NCBI RefSeq assembly: GCF_002749975.1
Contig: NZ_PEIG01000008.1
Span: forward strand, 124,001-188,000
Direction: 5' to 3'
Origin: Gloeocapsopsis sp. IPPAS B-1203
GTDB lineage: Bacteria; Cyanobacteriota; Cyanobacteriia; Cyanobacteriales; Chroococcidiopsidaceae
DNA: 64,000 nucleotides
The position numbers were made by a program, and so were the translations under genes. The notes under the pieces were generated by a model. That model was not told where the DNA came from. It did not search any database and saw nothing but the letters and a program-made list of their open reading frames with translations. This document shows, piece by piece, positions 55,369-64,000 of the stretch; position 1 is the first letter of the stretch; each line of letters starts with the position of its first letter.

Positions 55369-55727
55369 GTGAACACCTCTATCAAGGGCATCGATAATCA
55401 ACATTGGCTTGTTTTCAAGCACCGCAATTCTGACAATCTGTTGCTAAATATTGTCACATTCTTTGGCATCGTTGGCGAACACGCAACGCATAAACTACTG
55501 CGAATCGATCCTAAAACGGCTAAAATTTATACCTAGCCCAAAAGACAAAGAAAGACGTACAGAAGCTTTTACGCGATTACACTGATGGAGAACAAGCAAA
55601 ATTAGACGATAGAAATTTTGTGATTCAACTCGTGCAGGATATCAACAAGCTTAACCTGATTGCGTATGAAGCAATTAAACCGACTAGCTTGCAAGTTTCT
55701 TTAGCATCATTCTTACTAAGAGCATAA
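55369..55727 (+). pseudogene. Frameshifted small gene of unknown family
   Basis: Two open segments in different frames join into one plausible protein of about 118 residues. The first runs from a GTG at 55369 through IDNQHWLVFKHRNS and THKLLRIDPKTAKIYT to a TAG at 55532-55534. The second continues from about 55530 as LAQKTKKDVQKLLRDYTDG to LASFLLRA and the TAA at 55725. One single-base shift near 55530 would restore it. I do not recognise the family. It could be a decayed gene or a sequencing error. Confidence 0.55.
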
Positions 55728-55768
55728 TACAATTGCTCAACACATTTTCATGTTGAGTCCACAAAAAA

Positions 55769-55850
55769 TGCGGAACCCGGGACTTGAACCCGGAAGCCTT
55801 GCGGCACTAGAACCTGAATCTAGCGCGTCTGCCAATTCCGCCAGTTCCGC
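55769..55850 (-). tRNA. trnL: tRNA-Leu(CAG)
   Basis: An 82-nt class II cloverleaf on the minus strand. The acceptor arms GCGGAAC and GTTCCGC pair, the anticodon stem CTAGA/TCTAG encloses TTCAGGT with anticodon CAG, and the TTCAAGT T-loop and a long variable arm are present. CCA is not encoded. Confidence 0.95.
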
Positions 55851-56092
55851 ATGGAGTTTATTAAAGCAGCTTTTTATTATCTCTCAGTTTTAGCTCAAAG
55901 TCAAGAAAGGAAAGTTTACTTAATCAAAGGTTTCTTATAAGATCACATGAAACAATAAAAAACAACCGTGTAAATACTCTTTTCTTAAAAAGACGATGAA
56001 ATTAATATGCGATGACTCACAATGTTTAACTTTTGCAAATGTCAATGTAGAATCAAAACCAACTTTGAACTTGTAAAAGTACTTAATTATTT

Positions 56093-57484
56093 ATGGAGGA
56101 TAGACCTATTACTACCTCTGATGGTTTGAAAGACACACACACACAGTCTGATGCTGACGCTGCTGTTCTACAGATTTGGGGAAAGCATCTTCTCAAAGGT
56201 CATGTCAATATTAGTGGAGCAAAAAATTCTGCGCTGACAATCATAGCCGCAGCCCTGCTTTGTCCTCAAGATTGCCGCATTCGCAATGTTCCTAAACTAG
56301 TAGACGTTATGCGAATGGAGCAGATTTTAACGGCTTTGGGAGTCAAGATTGATCATCAGCAAGATGTTTTAGACATCAATGCCAGTACGATTAGTCACTC
56401 TAAAGCTCCTTACGAAATAGTTAGCCAGCTACGAGCGAGTTTCTTCATTATTGGTCCATTACTGGCAAGATTGGGAGTAGCACGCATTCCTCTACCTGGT
56501 GGTTGTACCATTGGCGCTCGACCTGTTGACCTTCATGTTCGGGGTTTACAAGCAATGGGAGCTGATGTTCAAATCGAACATGGTATTGTCCATGCCTATG
56601 TAACTGGTAGTCAACGCAAGTTAAGAGGAGCAAAAATTTACTTAGATTATCCCAGCGTTGGTGCGACAGAAACGATTATGATGGCTGCTACTCTGGCAGA
56701 GGGAGAAACAACAATTGAAAATGCAGCACAAGAGCCAGAAGTTGTAGACTTAGCAAATTTCTGTCAAGCAATGGGCGCTCGCATCCGAGGAGCAGGAACA
56801 AATACAATTACAATCGCTGGAGTTCCCAGCTTGCATTCTACAGACTATACGATTAATCCAGACCGGATTGAGGCTGGAACTTTCCTAGTCGCAGGTGCAA
56901 TGACACATTCTGAAATTAGCTTATCTCCAGTTGTTCCCGAACATCTGACTGCGGTTATTGCTAAACTCCAAGAAACTGGTGCTCAAATTATCACTGAATC
57001 ATCTGACTGCTTGCGGATTCTTCCTGGAGACAGCATTAAAGCAACCGATATTGAAACCTTGCCTTATCCTGGGTTTCCTACTGATATGCAGGCGCAGTTT
57101 ATGGCTTTGCTAACACTGAGTGAAGGCAATAGCTTAATCACGGAAACGGTTTTTGAAAACCGCATGCGTCATGTGGCAGAACTTAATCGTATGGGAGCAG
57201 ATATTCGCGTTAAAGGCAACCACGCACTCGTGCGAGGAGTTTCTATGTTATCTGGTGCACCAGTAGTAGCAACTGACCTCCGTGCTTCTGCAGCACTTGT
57301 TTTAGCTGGATTAGCAGCTGATGGTAAAACAACCATTCAGTGCTTGCACCATCTAGACCGAGGATATGAACAATTAGAAACTAAACTGCTAGCGTTAGGC
57401 GCAAAACTAGAACGTATTCCCGCGATTGGAGATATCAGTGGTGTTTGTTTGACAAGCGATCCCGTTTTATCTGAAAAGGATTAA
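56093..57484 (+). CDS. murA: UDP-N-acetylglucosamine 1-carboxyvinyltransferase (MurA)
   Basis: A 463-residue enzyme that adds enolpyruvate from PEP to UDP-GlcNAc, the first committed step of peptidoglycan synthesis. [14 protein letters not shown] is the substrate-binding lysine motif, and the catalytic Cys138 lies in [14 protein letters not shown], the fosfomycin-reactive residue. The protein has about 27 extra N-terminal residues before the conserved start. The gene is monocistronic with a long spacer after it. Confidence 0.97.
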   Translation: MEDRPITTSDGLKDTHTQSDADAAVLQIWGKHLLKGHVNISGAKNSALTIIAAALLCPQDCRIRNVPKLVDVMRMEQILTALGVKIDHQQDVLDINASTISHSKAPYEIVSQLRASFFIIGPLLARLGVARIPLPGGCTIGARPVDLHVRGLQAMGADVQIEHGIVHAYVTGSQRKLRGAKIYLDYPSVGATETIMMAATLAEGETTIENAAQEPEVVDLANFCQAMGARIRGAGTNTITIAGVPSLHSTDYTINPDRIEAGTFLVAGAMTHSEISLSPVVPEHLTAVIAKLQETGAQIITESSDCLRILPGDSIKATDIETLPYPGFPTDMQAQFMALLTLSEGNSLITETVFENRMRHVAELNRMGADIRVKGNHALVRGVSMLSGAPVVATDLRASAALVLAGLAADGKTTIQCLHHLDRGYEQLETKLLALGAKLERIPAIGDISGVCLTSDPVLSEKD

Positions 57485-57855
57485 CATTTTTGTAGCTTTA
57501 GAAGAACTAGCAAGTTTTTTCCACTTTCGGTGTCATTTATGTGGTTTTACGACTACTGACTTCAGGTTTTAACTATACTATGAGCGCTATATCTTAAATG
57601 AAAATACGCTGAGATCAGTAAAGATTTGACATTTAGTGTATACCGGAAGTCGGGTAGCTTTATTGACCAATACAAGAGGATAGACTTGAGCTGGCAATGT
57701 TTTTGTACTTGCCTATAGTTTTTCAGGTGCTTGTAGTAAATGATTGTCAAACCTTAGTGGAAAAGCTTTGTTCGTTATACTGAACACATAACATCGCATT
57801 AGGCTAATCACACCTAGCGGCAATTCCTTTATTCTTTCTCAAGCCAAAACGACGC
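57485..57855. other. Intergenic region murA-M48 peptidase
   Basis: A 371-bp AT-rich spacer. No RNA gene, repeat family or credible small gene was recognised; it presumably holds the peptidase promoter. Confidence 0.5.
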
Positions 57856-58728
57856 ATGTTTTCTACAATTCAGCTAATTGGTTTAAAAGCCGACGAGTTT
57901 CGTCATCCATTAGATTTAGAAGCTACCAAAGCTCTCAAGCAGATTCCTGGCGTTGATATTTTAGTGCGTAATCTGCTAGGGCAAATGGCAGAACAGTTTT
58001 TTTATGTAGAAAATATTGCCTCAAGTATTCTGGTAGGAGAGCAACAACTACCTCAGTTTCACAAGCTACTAGTAGAAGCTTGTCGAGTATTGGATCTTGA
58101 ACCACCACAATTGTATGTCCGTCAACATCCAGTACCCAATGCTTACACGTTTGCTATGCGTGGAAAGCAGCCATTTATTGTCATACATACTTCTTTGTTA
58201 GAGTTGCTGACTCCAGAAGAAATTCAAGCAGTTATTGCTCATGAATTAGGTCATCTTAAATGCGATCATGGAGTGTATCTTACCTTAGTGAATTTGGTGG
58301 TATTAGCAGCAGGGCAGTTACCAAATTTCGGTGGCTTTGTTGCTCAAGCACTACAAGCACAACTTTTAGAGTGGGTAAGATGCGCAGAATTTACGTGCGA
58401 TCGCGCAGCATTACTTGCAACTCAAGATCCCAAAATTGTGATGTCACTTTTGATGAAGTTGTCTGGCGGTTCGCCAACACTAGCACCACAACTCAATTTA
58501 GATGCTTTTCTCGCTCAAGCACGCGCCTATGACGATATCAGTAATACTGAAATGGGAGAAGTCTTAAAATCAGCGCGGACATCTCAATTAACTCATCCCT
58601 TACCAGTACTACGCGCAAGAGAAATAGATCGCTGGGCATCAAGTCGAGATTATCAAAACTTGTTAGAAAGTCACACTATGCACTATAATCATAAAGCTGC
58701 ACCCAAGGGCGGGTGGCGAAACTGGTAG
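57856..58728 (+). CDS. M48-family zinc metallopeptidase
   Basis: A 290-residue peptidase. HELGH (His129, Glu130, His133) is the zinc and catalytic site, within VIAHELGHLKCDHG; the second zinc glutamate is probably in WVRCAEFTCDRAAL. An alternating hydrophobic region after the HELGH motif may be a membrane hairpin. Its last codons and stop lie inside the tRNA-Leu(CAA) gene, so GGWRN at the C-terminus is encoded by the tRNA 5' half. Confidence 0.92.
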   Translation: MFSTIQLIGLKADEFRHPLDLEATKALKQIPGVDILVRNLLGQMAEQFFYVENIASSILVGEQQLPQFHKLLVEACRVLDLEPPQLYVRQHPVPNAYTFAMRGKQPFIVIHTSLLELLTPEEIQAVIAHELGHLKCDHGVYLTLVNLVVLAAGQLPNFGGFVAQALQAQLLEWVRCAEFTCDRAALLATQDPKIVMSLLMKLSGGSPTLAPQLNLDAFLAQARAYDDISNTEMGEVLKSARTSQLTHPLPVLRAREIDRWASSRDYQNLLESHTMHYNHKAAPKGGWRNW

Positions 58729-58790
58729 ACGCACCACACTCAAAATGTGGCGACCTTGCGGTCATAGGAGTTCGATTCTCCTCCTGCCCA
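58707..58790 (+). tRNA. trnL: tRNA-Leu(CAA)
   Basis: An 84-nt class II tRNA. The acceptor arms GGGCGGG/CCTGCCC pair with a G-T pair, the anticodon stem CCACA/TGTGG encloses CTCAAAA with anticodon CAA, and a long variable arm and GTTCGATTC T-loop follow. Its first 22 nt overlap the end of the M48 peptidase gene. Confidence 0.95.
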
Positions 58791-59498
58791 CTTCAATACT
58801 AGATAAAAGCAGATAGATGCATACTGTTTTGCAAGATACGACAGTGGAGACTGACGTAATGAGCTGATATTTGTAGAAGTAGCTCGTGATTCAATCATGA
58901 CATTGATAGGAACGCTGCATCTATCTTTCTCATTCGCGTTAATCTCAGTCGAGATCTACGTCTTTTCAATTGTCAACTCAAAAGCAAAACAAAATACTTA
59001 AACTTACTGAATTTTTAGCTTCAATCAGAATTTAGTAAATTTCTTAATTGTAGACACAAAATTAGTCTATTTTACTACCGTATATTTCCGGCTTTAGCAG
59101 TAGCTTTTTAGTATAAATTTAGCAAAATTTATCAGTAGAATTGCGCTTGGATAACAAGTGGATCTGACGCTAGTTTCTTTTAATGTTTGCTATAACAGGT
59201 TACTTAACAAAAGTTAATCATAGCCTCGTCTATAAAAAGACATGGTTAAAAAATGCTAAAAAGTGTTGTCATCAGAGAAGGGAACTTTTGCTTTTTTAGG
59301 AAACTCAATAGTTCTTTAAAGGATTCACAGTTGTTTGTTGTTAAACAGGCGATCGCGCTTTGTACAGAGTAAAAATGATTATCAAATGATTGTTCAAACT
59401 GATAAGGCTATTAGTATTGCCAAATCAAAAAGTCATACAGATGATGAATTGTCAAAGCTACTAACCGAAGACGGATATCTACATTAAGGAGTGAAAGT
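58791..59498. other. 708-bp region between tRNA-Leu and M23 peptidase gene
   Basis: AT-rich region with two small plus-strand open frames: 59253-59372 (39 codons, weak) and 59386-59487 (33 codons, listed separately). A HIP1-type gcgatcgcgc lies at 59349-59358. I looked for the c-di-AMP riboswitch that precedes some cyanobacterial cell-wall peptidase genes and did not find its conserved blocks. Confidence 0.5.
59386..59487 (+). CDS. Possible small protein, 33 residues
   Basis: An ATG frame with a polar, helix-like composition (DKAISIAKSKSHTDDELSKLL), ending at the TAA that overlaps the AAGGAG of the M23 peptidase gene, which begins 12 bp later. The close spacing suggests a leader or coupled small gene. 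No family is recognised and no clear ribosome binding site is present, so it could be chance. Confidence 0.3.
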   Translation: MIVQTDKAISIAKSKSHTDDELSKLLTEDGYLH

Positions 59499-60167
59499 AT
59501 GAAGCAAGCGTCTGCATCTAGTCGTCAACCCCTCAAAATTCGTGCTCGTGTTAAAAAAAGTCTTTTGCTTGCTGTATTAGGAATATTAAGTGCATCAAGC
59601 TTGATTTTGCAACAACACATGACTCAAGCTGTCGCTGCTGAACAAAACCAGGTTGCCACAAGTAGTACTTGGCAAAACGCCTCTTTCCCTGTAGAAAATT
59701 TTCAAGCTTATTCTTCTCCCTTTGGTTATCGTCGTTCTGCTACTGGCGGGTCAGGATGGGAGTTTCATAGAGGGCTAGACTTTGCCGCACCCCAAGGAAG
59801 TTATATTCGTAACTGGTGGTCAGGAAAAGTTATTAAAGTCTCGGATCGTACAGCTTGTGGAACTCATATTGTTGTTCAATCAGGTGATTGGGAACATACC
59901 TATTGTCATATGAAAGGTCATGTTGAAGCTCAAGGTGGTAATCGCTACTTCATTGACCGTGAGGGTGGAATTCAAATTTGGGAAGGTCAGTATATTGACA
60001 GTGGCGTACGAATTGGTCGAATAGGAATGACTGGACGCACTACAGGTCCTCATCTTCACTGGGGACTTAAGTACGCAAATAATTATGTAGATCCCGCACT
60101 TGTTCTGAGAGCTATGTATGCTCAGCAATCGGGGAGATCGCTACAATCTTCAGCCAAGATTCAATAA
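59499..60167 (+). CDS. M23-family (LytM) peptidoglycan endopeptidase
   Basis: A 222-residue secreted zinc endopeptidase that cleaves peptidoglycan cross-bridges or stem peptides. A basic N-terminus is followed by a hydrophobic segment (LLLAVLGILSASSLIL, about residues 23-38) and a likely cut after AVAAE. HRGLDFA supplies the first zinc His and Asp; THIVVQSGDWEHTYCHM and GPHLHWG supply the rest. AAGGAG precedes the ATG by nine bases. Confidence 0.93.
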   Translation: MKQASASSRQPLKIRARVKKSLLLAVLGILSASSLILQQHMTQAVAAEQNQVATSSTWQNASFPVENFQAYSSPFGYRRSATGGSGWEFHRGLDFAAPQGSYIRNWWSGKVIKVSDRTACGTHIVVQSGDWEHTYCHMKGHVEAQGGNRYFIDREGGIQIWEGQYIDSGVRIGRIGMTGRTTGPHLHWGLKYANNYVDPALVLRAMYAQQSGRSLQSSAKIQ

Positions 60168-60282
60168 GCTATTACCTATGCTGTGCTTTGAACAGAGCAG
60201 AGTAGGAAATTGTGTACTTGGTTCAAGTAAGAAGAGAACTAAAAGTCTTAATAAATTTCTTTCTATTGCACAACCTTGACAA

Positions 60283-60316
60283 AAAGCCGATGAGTTCTAT
60301 GAAACTTATCGGCTTT
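60283..60316. terminator. Bidirectional hairpin terminator
   Basis: The arms AAAGCCGATGAGTT and AACTTATCGGCTTT form a 14-bp stem with one G-T pair around a six-base loop. It lies between the convergent M23 peptidase and ftsH genes; its outer AAA/TTT ends make it usable on either strand. Confidence 0.8.
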
Positions 60317-60342
60317 CGACTTTGGGAGTATTCTAGTTGTCA

Positions 60343-62229
60343 TCAACTAGCAACAAGTACATCTTGTTGAGATTGCTTGTATTCTGCTACGATTTTCCGA
60401 AATTCATCGCCGTCAATGGTTTCTTGTTCGATAAGTAAATCTACCAATCGATCCATAAGAACGCGGTTGTCTTGGAGAAGTTTCAACGCTTGTTGGTGGC
60501 AATGGGAAATAATCTGCCTAATTTGAGCATCTACACGTGCTGTAATTTCCTCAGAATATTCTGAGCGAGTCATTAAGTCACGCCCTAGAAAGACCTCGCT
60601 GTTCTGATTCTCAAGCGCAAGTAAACCTAAGTCAGACATCCCAAAGCGAGTTACCATCTGCTTTGCTAAGTTTGTCAGTTGTTGTAAATCTTGACCTGCA
60701 CCAGTTGTAACTTCTTCTTTCCCAAACACAATTTCTTCGGCTGCTCGTCCGCCAAGCGTTGCAGTAACTCTTGCTAAAAGCTGAGCGCGAGAAACCAACC
60801 CTTGGTCTTCATTAGGAGTAAACCATGTTAGTCCTCTGGCTTGTCCGCGCGGAATCAGTGTAACTTTCTGCACGGGATCGTGGTCTTTCAAGAGCGTAGC
60901 AAGCAATGCATGACCTACTTCGTGGTATGCAATTAAGCGTTTGCTCTTGCTATCGACTAGCGGTGTTCCTTCCATCCCTGCGACAACTCGGTCAATCGCA
61001 TCATCAATCTCTAACAATGAGATTGCTTCTTTACGTCGTCTGGCTGTCAAAATTGCCGCCTCGTTGAGCAAGTTGGCTAAATCTGCTCCTGTAAATCCTG
61101 GTGTCCGTCTTGCTACTGCGTCTAATGACACATTCGCGTCCAGTTTCTTATTTCGTGCATGTACTTGGAGAATTTCTTGACGTCCTTTAACATCGGGAGC
61201 GTCCACAATAACTTGACGGTCAAATCTTCCAGGACGCAGTAATGCAGAATCTAAAACATCAGGACGGTTCGTTGCAGCAATAATGATAATTCCTGTATTG
61301 CCTTCAAATCCATCCATTTCTGTGAGTAACTGATTGAGCGTTTGTTCGCGCTCATCGTTACCACCGCCGATACCTGCTCCACGTTGTCTTCCTACTGCAT
61401 CAATCTCATCGATAAAGATTAAGCAAGGCGCACTGTCTTTGGCTTTTTTGAATAAGTCACGGACGCGGGAAGCACCAACACCAACAAACATTTCGACAAA
61501 TTCACTACCAGAGATACTGAAAAATGGTACTCCAGCTTCGCCGGCGATCGCTTTAGCCAGAAGTGTTTTACCTGTTCCTGGCGGTCCGACTAACAGCACA
61601 CCTTTGGGAATACGAGCACCAATCGCTGTAAAGCGTTCAGGTTGTTTAAGGAAGGTGACGACTTCTTGTAGTTCTTCTTTGGCTTCTTCAATTCCAGCAA
61701 CATCAACAAAGGTAATCCCAGTTTTTGATTCCATTTGAAATCGAGCGCGGGATTTACCGAAGTTCATTGCTTGATTGGATGCGTTGCTCGATCGCCGTAA
61801 AAACAATAACATCAAAGCCATCAATGGCAAAATCCATAGCAAGTTTGCCAAGATGCCAATGGCAACTCTACTATCAGCAGAAGACCTTACTTCAAAATCA
61901 ACTTGGTTCGCCCGCAGTCTTTCAGTTAATTCTGGATTTTGGTCGAGTAGTGGGATCTCTTGCGGTGGAGCATCTGCTTGTTGTCCTTCAAGTTGAACTC
62001 TAGCAACTCGTTGAGTTGGATCAATTTCAACTCGTTCGACTTGACCTGCATCAATTCTTTCTAGTAATTCACCATATGTGAGAGCGTTAGGCTCTCTTCT
62101 TTGCGCTAGTGCTGGGCTTGCCACGAGCGTAGACTGTAACATAATCCAGCCTGCGGCGATCGCACCAGTAAAAGCTAAACCGCTTGCCGGTCTTTGGCGC
62201 ATCAATGCTTTTTTTTGCGAACCTCTCAT
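60343..62229 (-). CDS. ftsH: ATP-dependent zinc metalloprotease FtsH
   Basis: A 628-residue membrane AAA+ protease that degrades damaged membrane proteins such as photosystem II D1. Hydrophobic segments lie at about residues 19-35 and 123-144. Walker A is GPPGTGKT (215-222), Walker B is [10 protein letters not shown], the second region of homology ends in RPGRFDRQ, and the zinc site is HEVGH (436-440). The N-terminus with ASPALAQ resembles a thylakoid or plasma-membrane signal. Length matches the FtsH2/FtsH4 type of cyanobacteria; which paralogue it is I cannot decide. Confidence 0.96.
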   Translation of the reverse strand: MRGSQKKALMRQRPASGLAFTGAIAAGWIMLQSTLVASPALAQRREPNALTYGELLERIDAGQVERVEIDPTQRVARVQLEGQQADAPPQEIPLLDQNPELTERLRANQVDFEVRSSADSRVAIGILANLLWILPLMALMLLFLRRSSNASNQAMNFGKSRARFQMESKTGITFVDVAGIEEAKEELQEVVTFLKQPERFTAIGARIPKGVLLVGPPGTGKTLLAKAIAGEAGVPFFSISGSEFVEMFVGVGASRVRDLFKKAKDSAPCLIFIDEIDAVGRQRGAGIGGGNDEREQTLNQLLTEMDGFEGNTGIIIIAATNRPDVLDSALLRPGRFDRQVIVDAPDVKGRQEILQVHARNKKLDANVSLDAVARRTPGFTGADLANLLNEAAILTARRRKEAISLLEIDDAIDRVVAGMEGTPLVDSKSKRLIAYHEVGHALLATLLKDHDPVQKVTLIPRGQARGLTWFTPNEDQGLVSRAQLLARVTATLGGRAAEEIVFGKEEVTTGAGQDLQQLTNLAKQMVTRFGMSDLGLLALENQNSEVFLGRDLMTRSEYSEEITARVDAQIRQIISHCHQQALKLLQDNRVLMDRLVDLLIEQETIDGDEFRKIVAEYKQSQQDVLVAS

Positions 62230-62587
62230 ATTGATTGCCCTTTGTCTACTGCTTTAACCCAAGCACTTGCATTTGAGCGTTCTGCCTGAGCGTGAATAAA
62301 AATTTAAAATTTATCTTGTCAAGATCTAGTTTAGCTTTCCTATAACTCCCTCTAGTATCACTAATAGCTCAATTTCTTGCGCTGGCATAACTTGAGATTT
62401 GACACAACCGTAATAAGTTCCCTATAATTAAATCATACTCATAACGACTTCGCTTATACGAATTGACGAAAAAGAACTGTTTAGACGTTGCACTCAATCA
62501 AGGATTTTGCTCCGAAGATGGATAACCGTATTTAAGTATTAACGAGATTAATTAGCGTTTTAGTAAACTTCTTCAAGGAGCAATTCA
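62230..62587. other. Divergent intergenic region ftsH-FMN reductase
   Basis: 358 bp containing promoters for both directions. CAAGGAG at 62574-62580 is the ribosome binding site of the reductase gene. Nothing else was recognised. Confidence 0.55.
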
Positions 62588-63133
62588 ATGGTCAAAATTG
62601 TAGGAATTGGTGGTAGTTTAAGACCTGACTCTTATAGTCAACTGGCTTTAAGCTTAGCAGCAAGGCGAATTGAGGCTTTGGGTACAGAAGTTGAAGTTCT
62701 CGATCTTAGGCAAATGAAATTACCATTTTGCGATGGAGGAGATGACTATTTAGACTATCCTGATGTAGCCAAACTGCAGAATACAGTCAAGCAAGCTGAC
62801 GGTTTAATTTTGGCGACTCCAGAGTATCACGGTAGTGTAAGTGGTGTTCTAAAGAATGCTCTAGACCTGATGAGCTTTGAGCAGCTAGATAGCAAAGTTG
62901 TTGGATTGATTAGCGTCCTCGGAGGTCAGTCTAATAGCAACGCATTAAATGATTTGCGAGTCATTATGCGTTGGGTACACGCTTGGGTAATTCCCGAACA
63001 AATTGCAGTTGGACAAGCATGGAAAGCTTTCAGTTCTGATGGAAAAATTTTAGATGAAAAACTTTCCCAGCGTTTCGATCAATTTGCTCAGAGTTTAGTG
63101 GAAAATACACGCAAGCTGCAAGGCGTTGCATAG
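62588..63133 (+). CDS. NAD(P)H-dependent FMN reductase
   Basis: A 181-residue flavodoxin-like reductase. GGSLRPDSYSQLALS binds the FMN phosphate, and ATPEYHGSVSGVLKNALD lines the flavin ring; both are hallmarks of the NADPH-dependent FMN reductase family (SsuE/ArsH/chromate reductase group). It reduces FMN or a quinone-like acceptor in the cytoplasm. No sulfonate or arsenic genes adjoin, so the physiological acceptor is unclear. A strong CAAGGAG precedes the start. Confidence 0.9.
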   Translation: MVKIVGIGGSLRPDSYSQLALSLAARRIEALGTEVEVLDLRQMKLPFCDGGDDYLDYPDVAKLQNTVKQADGLILATPEYHGSVSGVLKNALDLMSFEQLDSKVVGLISVLGGQSNSNALNDLRVIMRWVHAWVIPEQIAVGQAWKAFSSDGKILDEKLSQRFDQFAQSLVENTRKLQGVA

Positions 63134-63424
63134 CATGAGGTCTGATTGAGGTTATGTGTTTCCTGTTATAGCAATTGGTCATAGTTAACATCATAAAACT
63201 TTAGACCAGTTGCTTGCAGGACATTTTGACTTTAATAATGGCAAACCTTTCTAGTTTAGACTTATATTAAACCAATTCACAACCGTAATTTTATTGTTTT
63301 TTTTGATGAGTTTTGAAATCTACCCAAATATTTCCGTAAAATTACTATTGATTGCCGAAGAAGACTGCAATAGCGTGATAACAGTGTAATAGATGTACTT
63401 CTCGTACTGTGAGAGAGTATTGCA

Positions 63425-64000
63425 ATGCCAGACTCAGGTTCAGAGCCTTCTTTACCCTCTACGAAGTACACGTTTCGTCGCCGGAAACAGATTCCTCTTC
63501 AAACAGAAGTTTTGTGGAAAATTGAACGTGGGATTGTACGCACGTCTACTTGGACAGAAGATGGTACGTTAATTGTCTTAGGTTATTGGGGATCTGGTGA
63601 AGTTGTAGGGCAAGCAATATCTCGTATTCGTCCTTTTCAAATTGAATGCTTGACTGATGTAGAGTGTAGCGCTTTACCGTCTCATACATGGGGAAACATT
63701 TTAGAAGACGTTGTACAGCAGATGCAACAAACTGAAGAATTAATCCGGATCATCCGCAGAGAATCAGTTGCACTGAAATTGTGGGAGTTTTTGATTTGGC
63801 TTGATAAAAAATTTGGTTGTGATGTTAAGCAGGGGCGGCGGCTAGATTTACCTATTACTCATCAGGACATAGCAGATACAATTGGCTCAACAAGAGTAAC
63901 AGTGACAAGAATGTTGCGACAATTCGCAATAGAAGGAAAAATCCTGCGTCAGGGGTGGAGCATTATTATGTATGATTCTGATTTATTGGAGATGAGTAGA
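63425..64000 (+). CDS. Crp/Fnr-family transcriptional regulator (3' end outside window)
   Basis: 192 residues are visible and the frame is open at the window edge. An N-terminal cyclic-nucleotide-binding-like beta barrel (about residues 22-85, ERGIVRTSTW, GEVVGQAIS) lacks the usual cAMP-phosphate motif. A dimerisation helix follows, then a Crp-type winged helix near residues 140-182 (THQDIADTIGSTRVTVTRMLRQF). The subfamily is widespread in cyanobacteria. Its effector and targets are unknown. Confidence 0.88.
   Translation, partial: MPDSGSEPSLPSTKYTFRRRKQIPLQTEVLWKIERGIVRTSTWTEDGTLIVLGYWGSGEVVGQAISRIRPFQIECLTDVECSALPSHTWGNILEDVVQQMQQTEELIRIIRRESVALKLWEFLIWLDKKFGCDVKQGRRLDLPITHQDIADTIGSTRVTVTRMLRQFAIEGKILRQGWSIIMYDSDLLEMSR

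Noticed and set aside
58791-59498. Possible c-di-AMP (ydaO-type) riboswitch before the M23 peptidase gene
   Set aside because: The conserved GGGGAACCC- and GACCCGAACCC-like blocks are absent.
60941-61738. Plus-strand open frames opposite ftsH
   Set aside because: They are antisense shadows of a highly conserved gene with no independent signals.

Overview
The window looks like a filamentous or unicellular cyanobacterium: HIP1 octamers (gcgatcgc) are scattered through genes and spacers, heptanucleotide tandem repeats and GACTTTAGTC-type palindromic elements lie between genes, and the housekeeping genes (FtsH, MurA, M48 and M23 peptidases, Crp-type regulator) are of cyanobacterial type. No CRISPR array, rRNA, phage module or complete insertion sequence was seen.

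Region 1 (about 1.0-27.9 kb, all minus strand) is a surface polysaccharide cluster. Transcribed leftwards it begins with a Wzm/Wzt-type ABC exporter. An N-acetyltransferase, a large DUF4082 + Ig-like + dimethylformamidase-like protein and a Tat-signal beta-propeller-like protein follow. Next come sugar-nucleotide genes: a Gfo/Idh/MocA dehydrogenase, two DegT aminotransferases, a hexapeptide acyltransferase and an epimerase. The left part holds ten glycosyltransferase or glycosyltransferase-like genes, an acyltransferase-3 and a Wzy/WaaL-like membrane protein. A dehydrogenase, an aminotransferase and an acetyltransferase together resemble the WlbA/WlbC/WlbB route to a diacetamido-uronic acid.

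Region 2 (about 29.2-50.6 kb, mostly plus strand) is the most unusual part. A polyamine-type ABC transporter (ATPase, two permeases) is encoded with five paralogous Tat-lipoprotein-like binding proteins; a sixth paralogue sits at the left edge of the window beyond the polysaccharide cluster. Mixed in and following are a 5-hydroxyisourate-hydrolase-like protein lacking two catalytic residues, a flavin reductase-like protein, two amidase-signature enzymes, an arylmalonate-decarboxylase-like protein, a hydantoinase/dihydropyrimidinase, an AtzB/TrzN-like amidohydrolase and a second (NMT1/SsuA-type) ABC importer. The local regulator is a GntR/FCD protein fused to an IS1 InsA-like zinc ribbon and helix-turn-helix. 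NtcA-type sites with suitably spaced -10 boxes precede three of the transcription units. Two of them share the palindrome TTGTATACA. I infer a nitrogen-controlled system for taking up and hydrolysing organic ureides or cyclic amides; the substrates are unknown.

Region 3 (about 50.7-64 kb) is ordinary chromosome: a soluble TIGR03943-like domain protein, a ferric-iron-type ABC transporter (ATPase and fused permease, no binding protein) behind a Fur-box-like site, a SpoU rRNA methyltransferase, a frameshifted small gene, tRNA-Leu(CAG), murA, an M48 peptidase whose stop codon lies inside tRNA-Leu(CAA), an M23 peptidase, ftsH, an FMN reductase and a partial Crp-family regulator.
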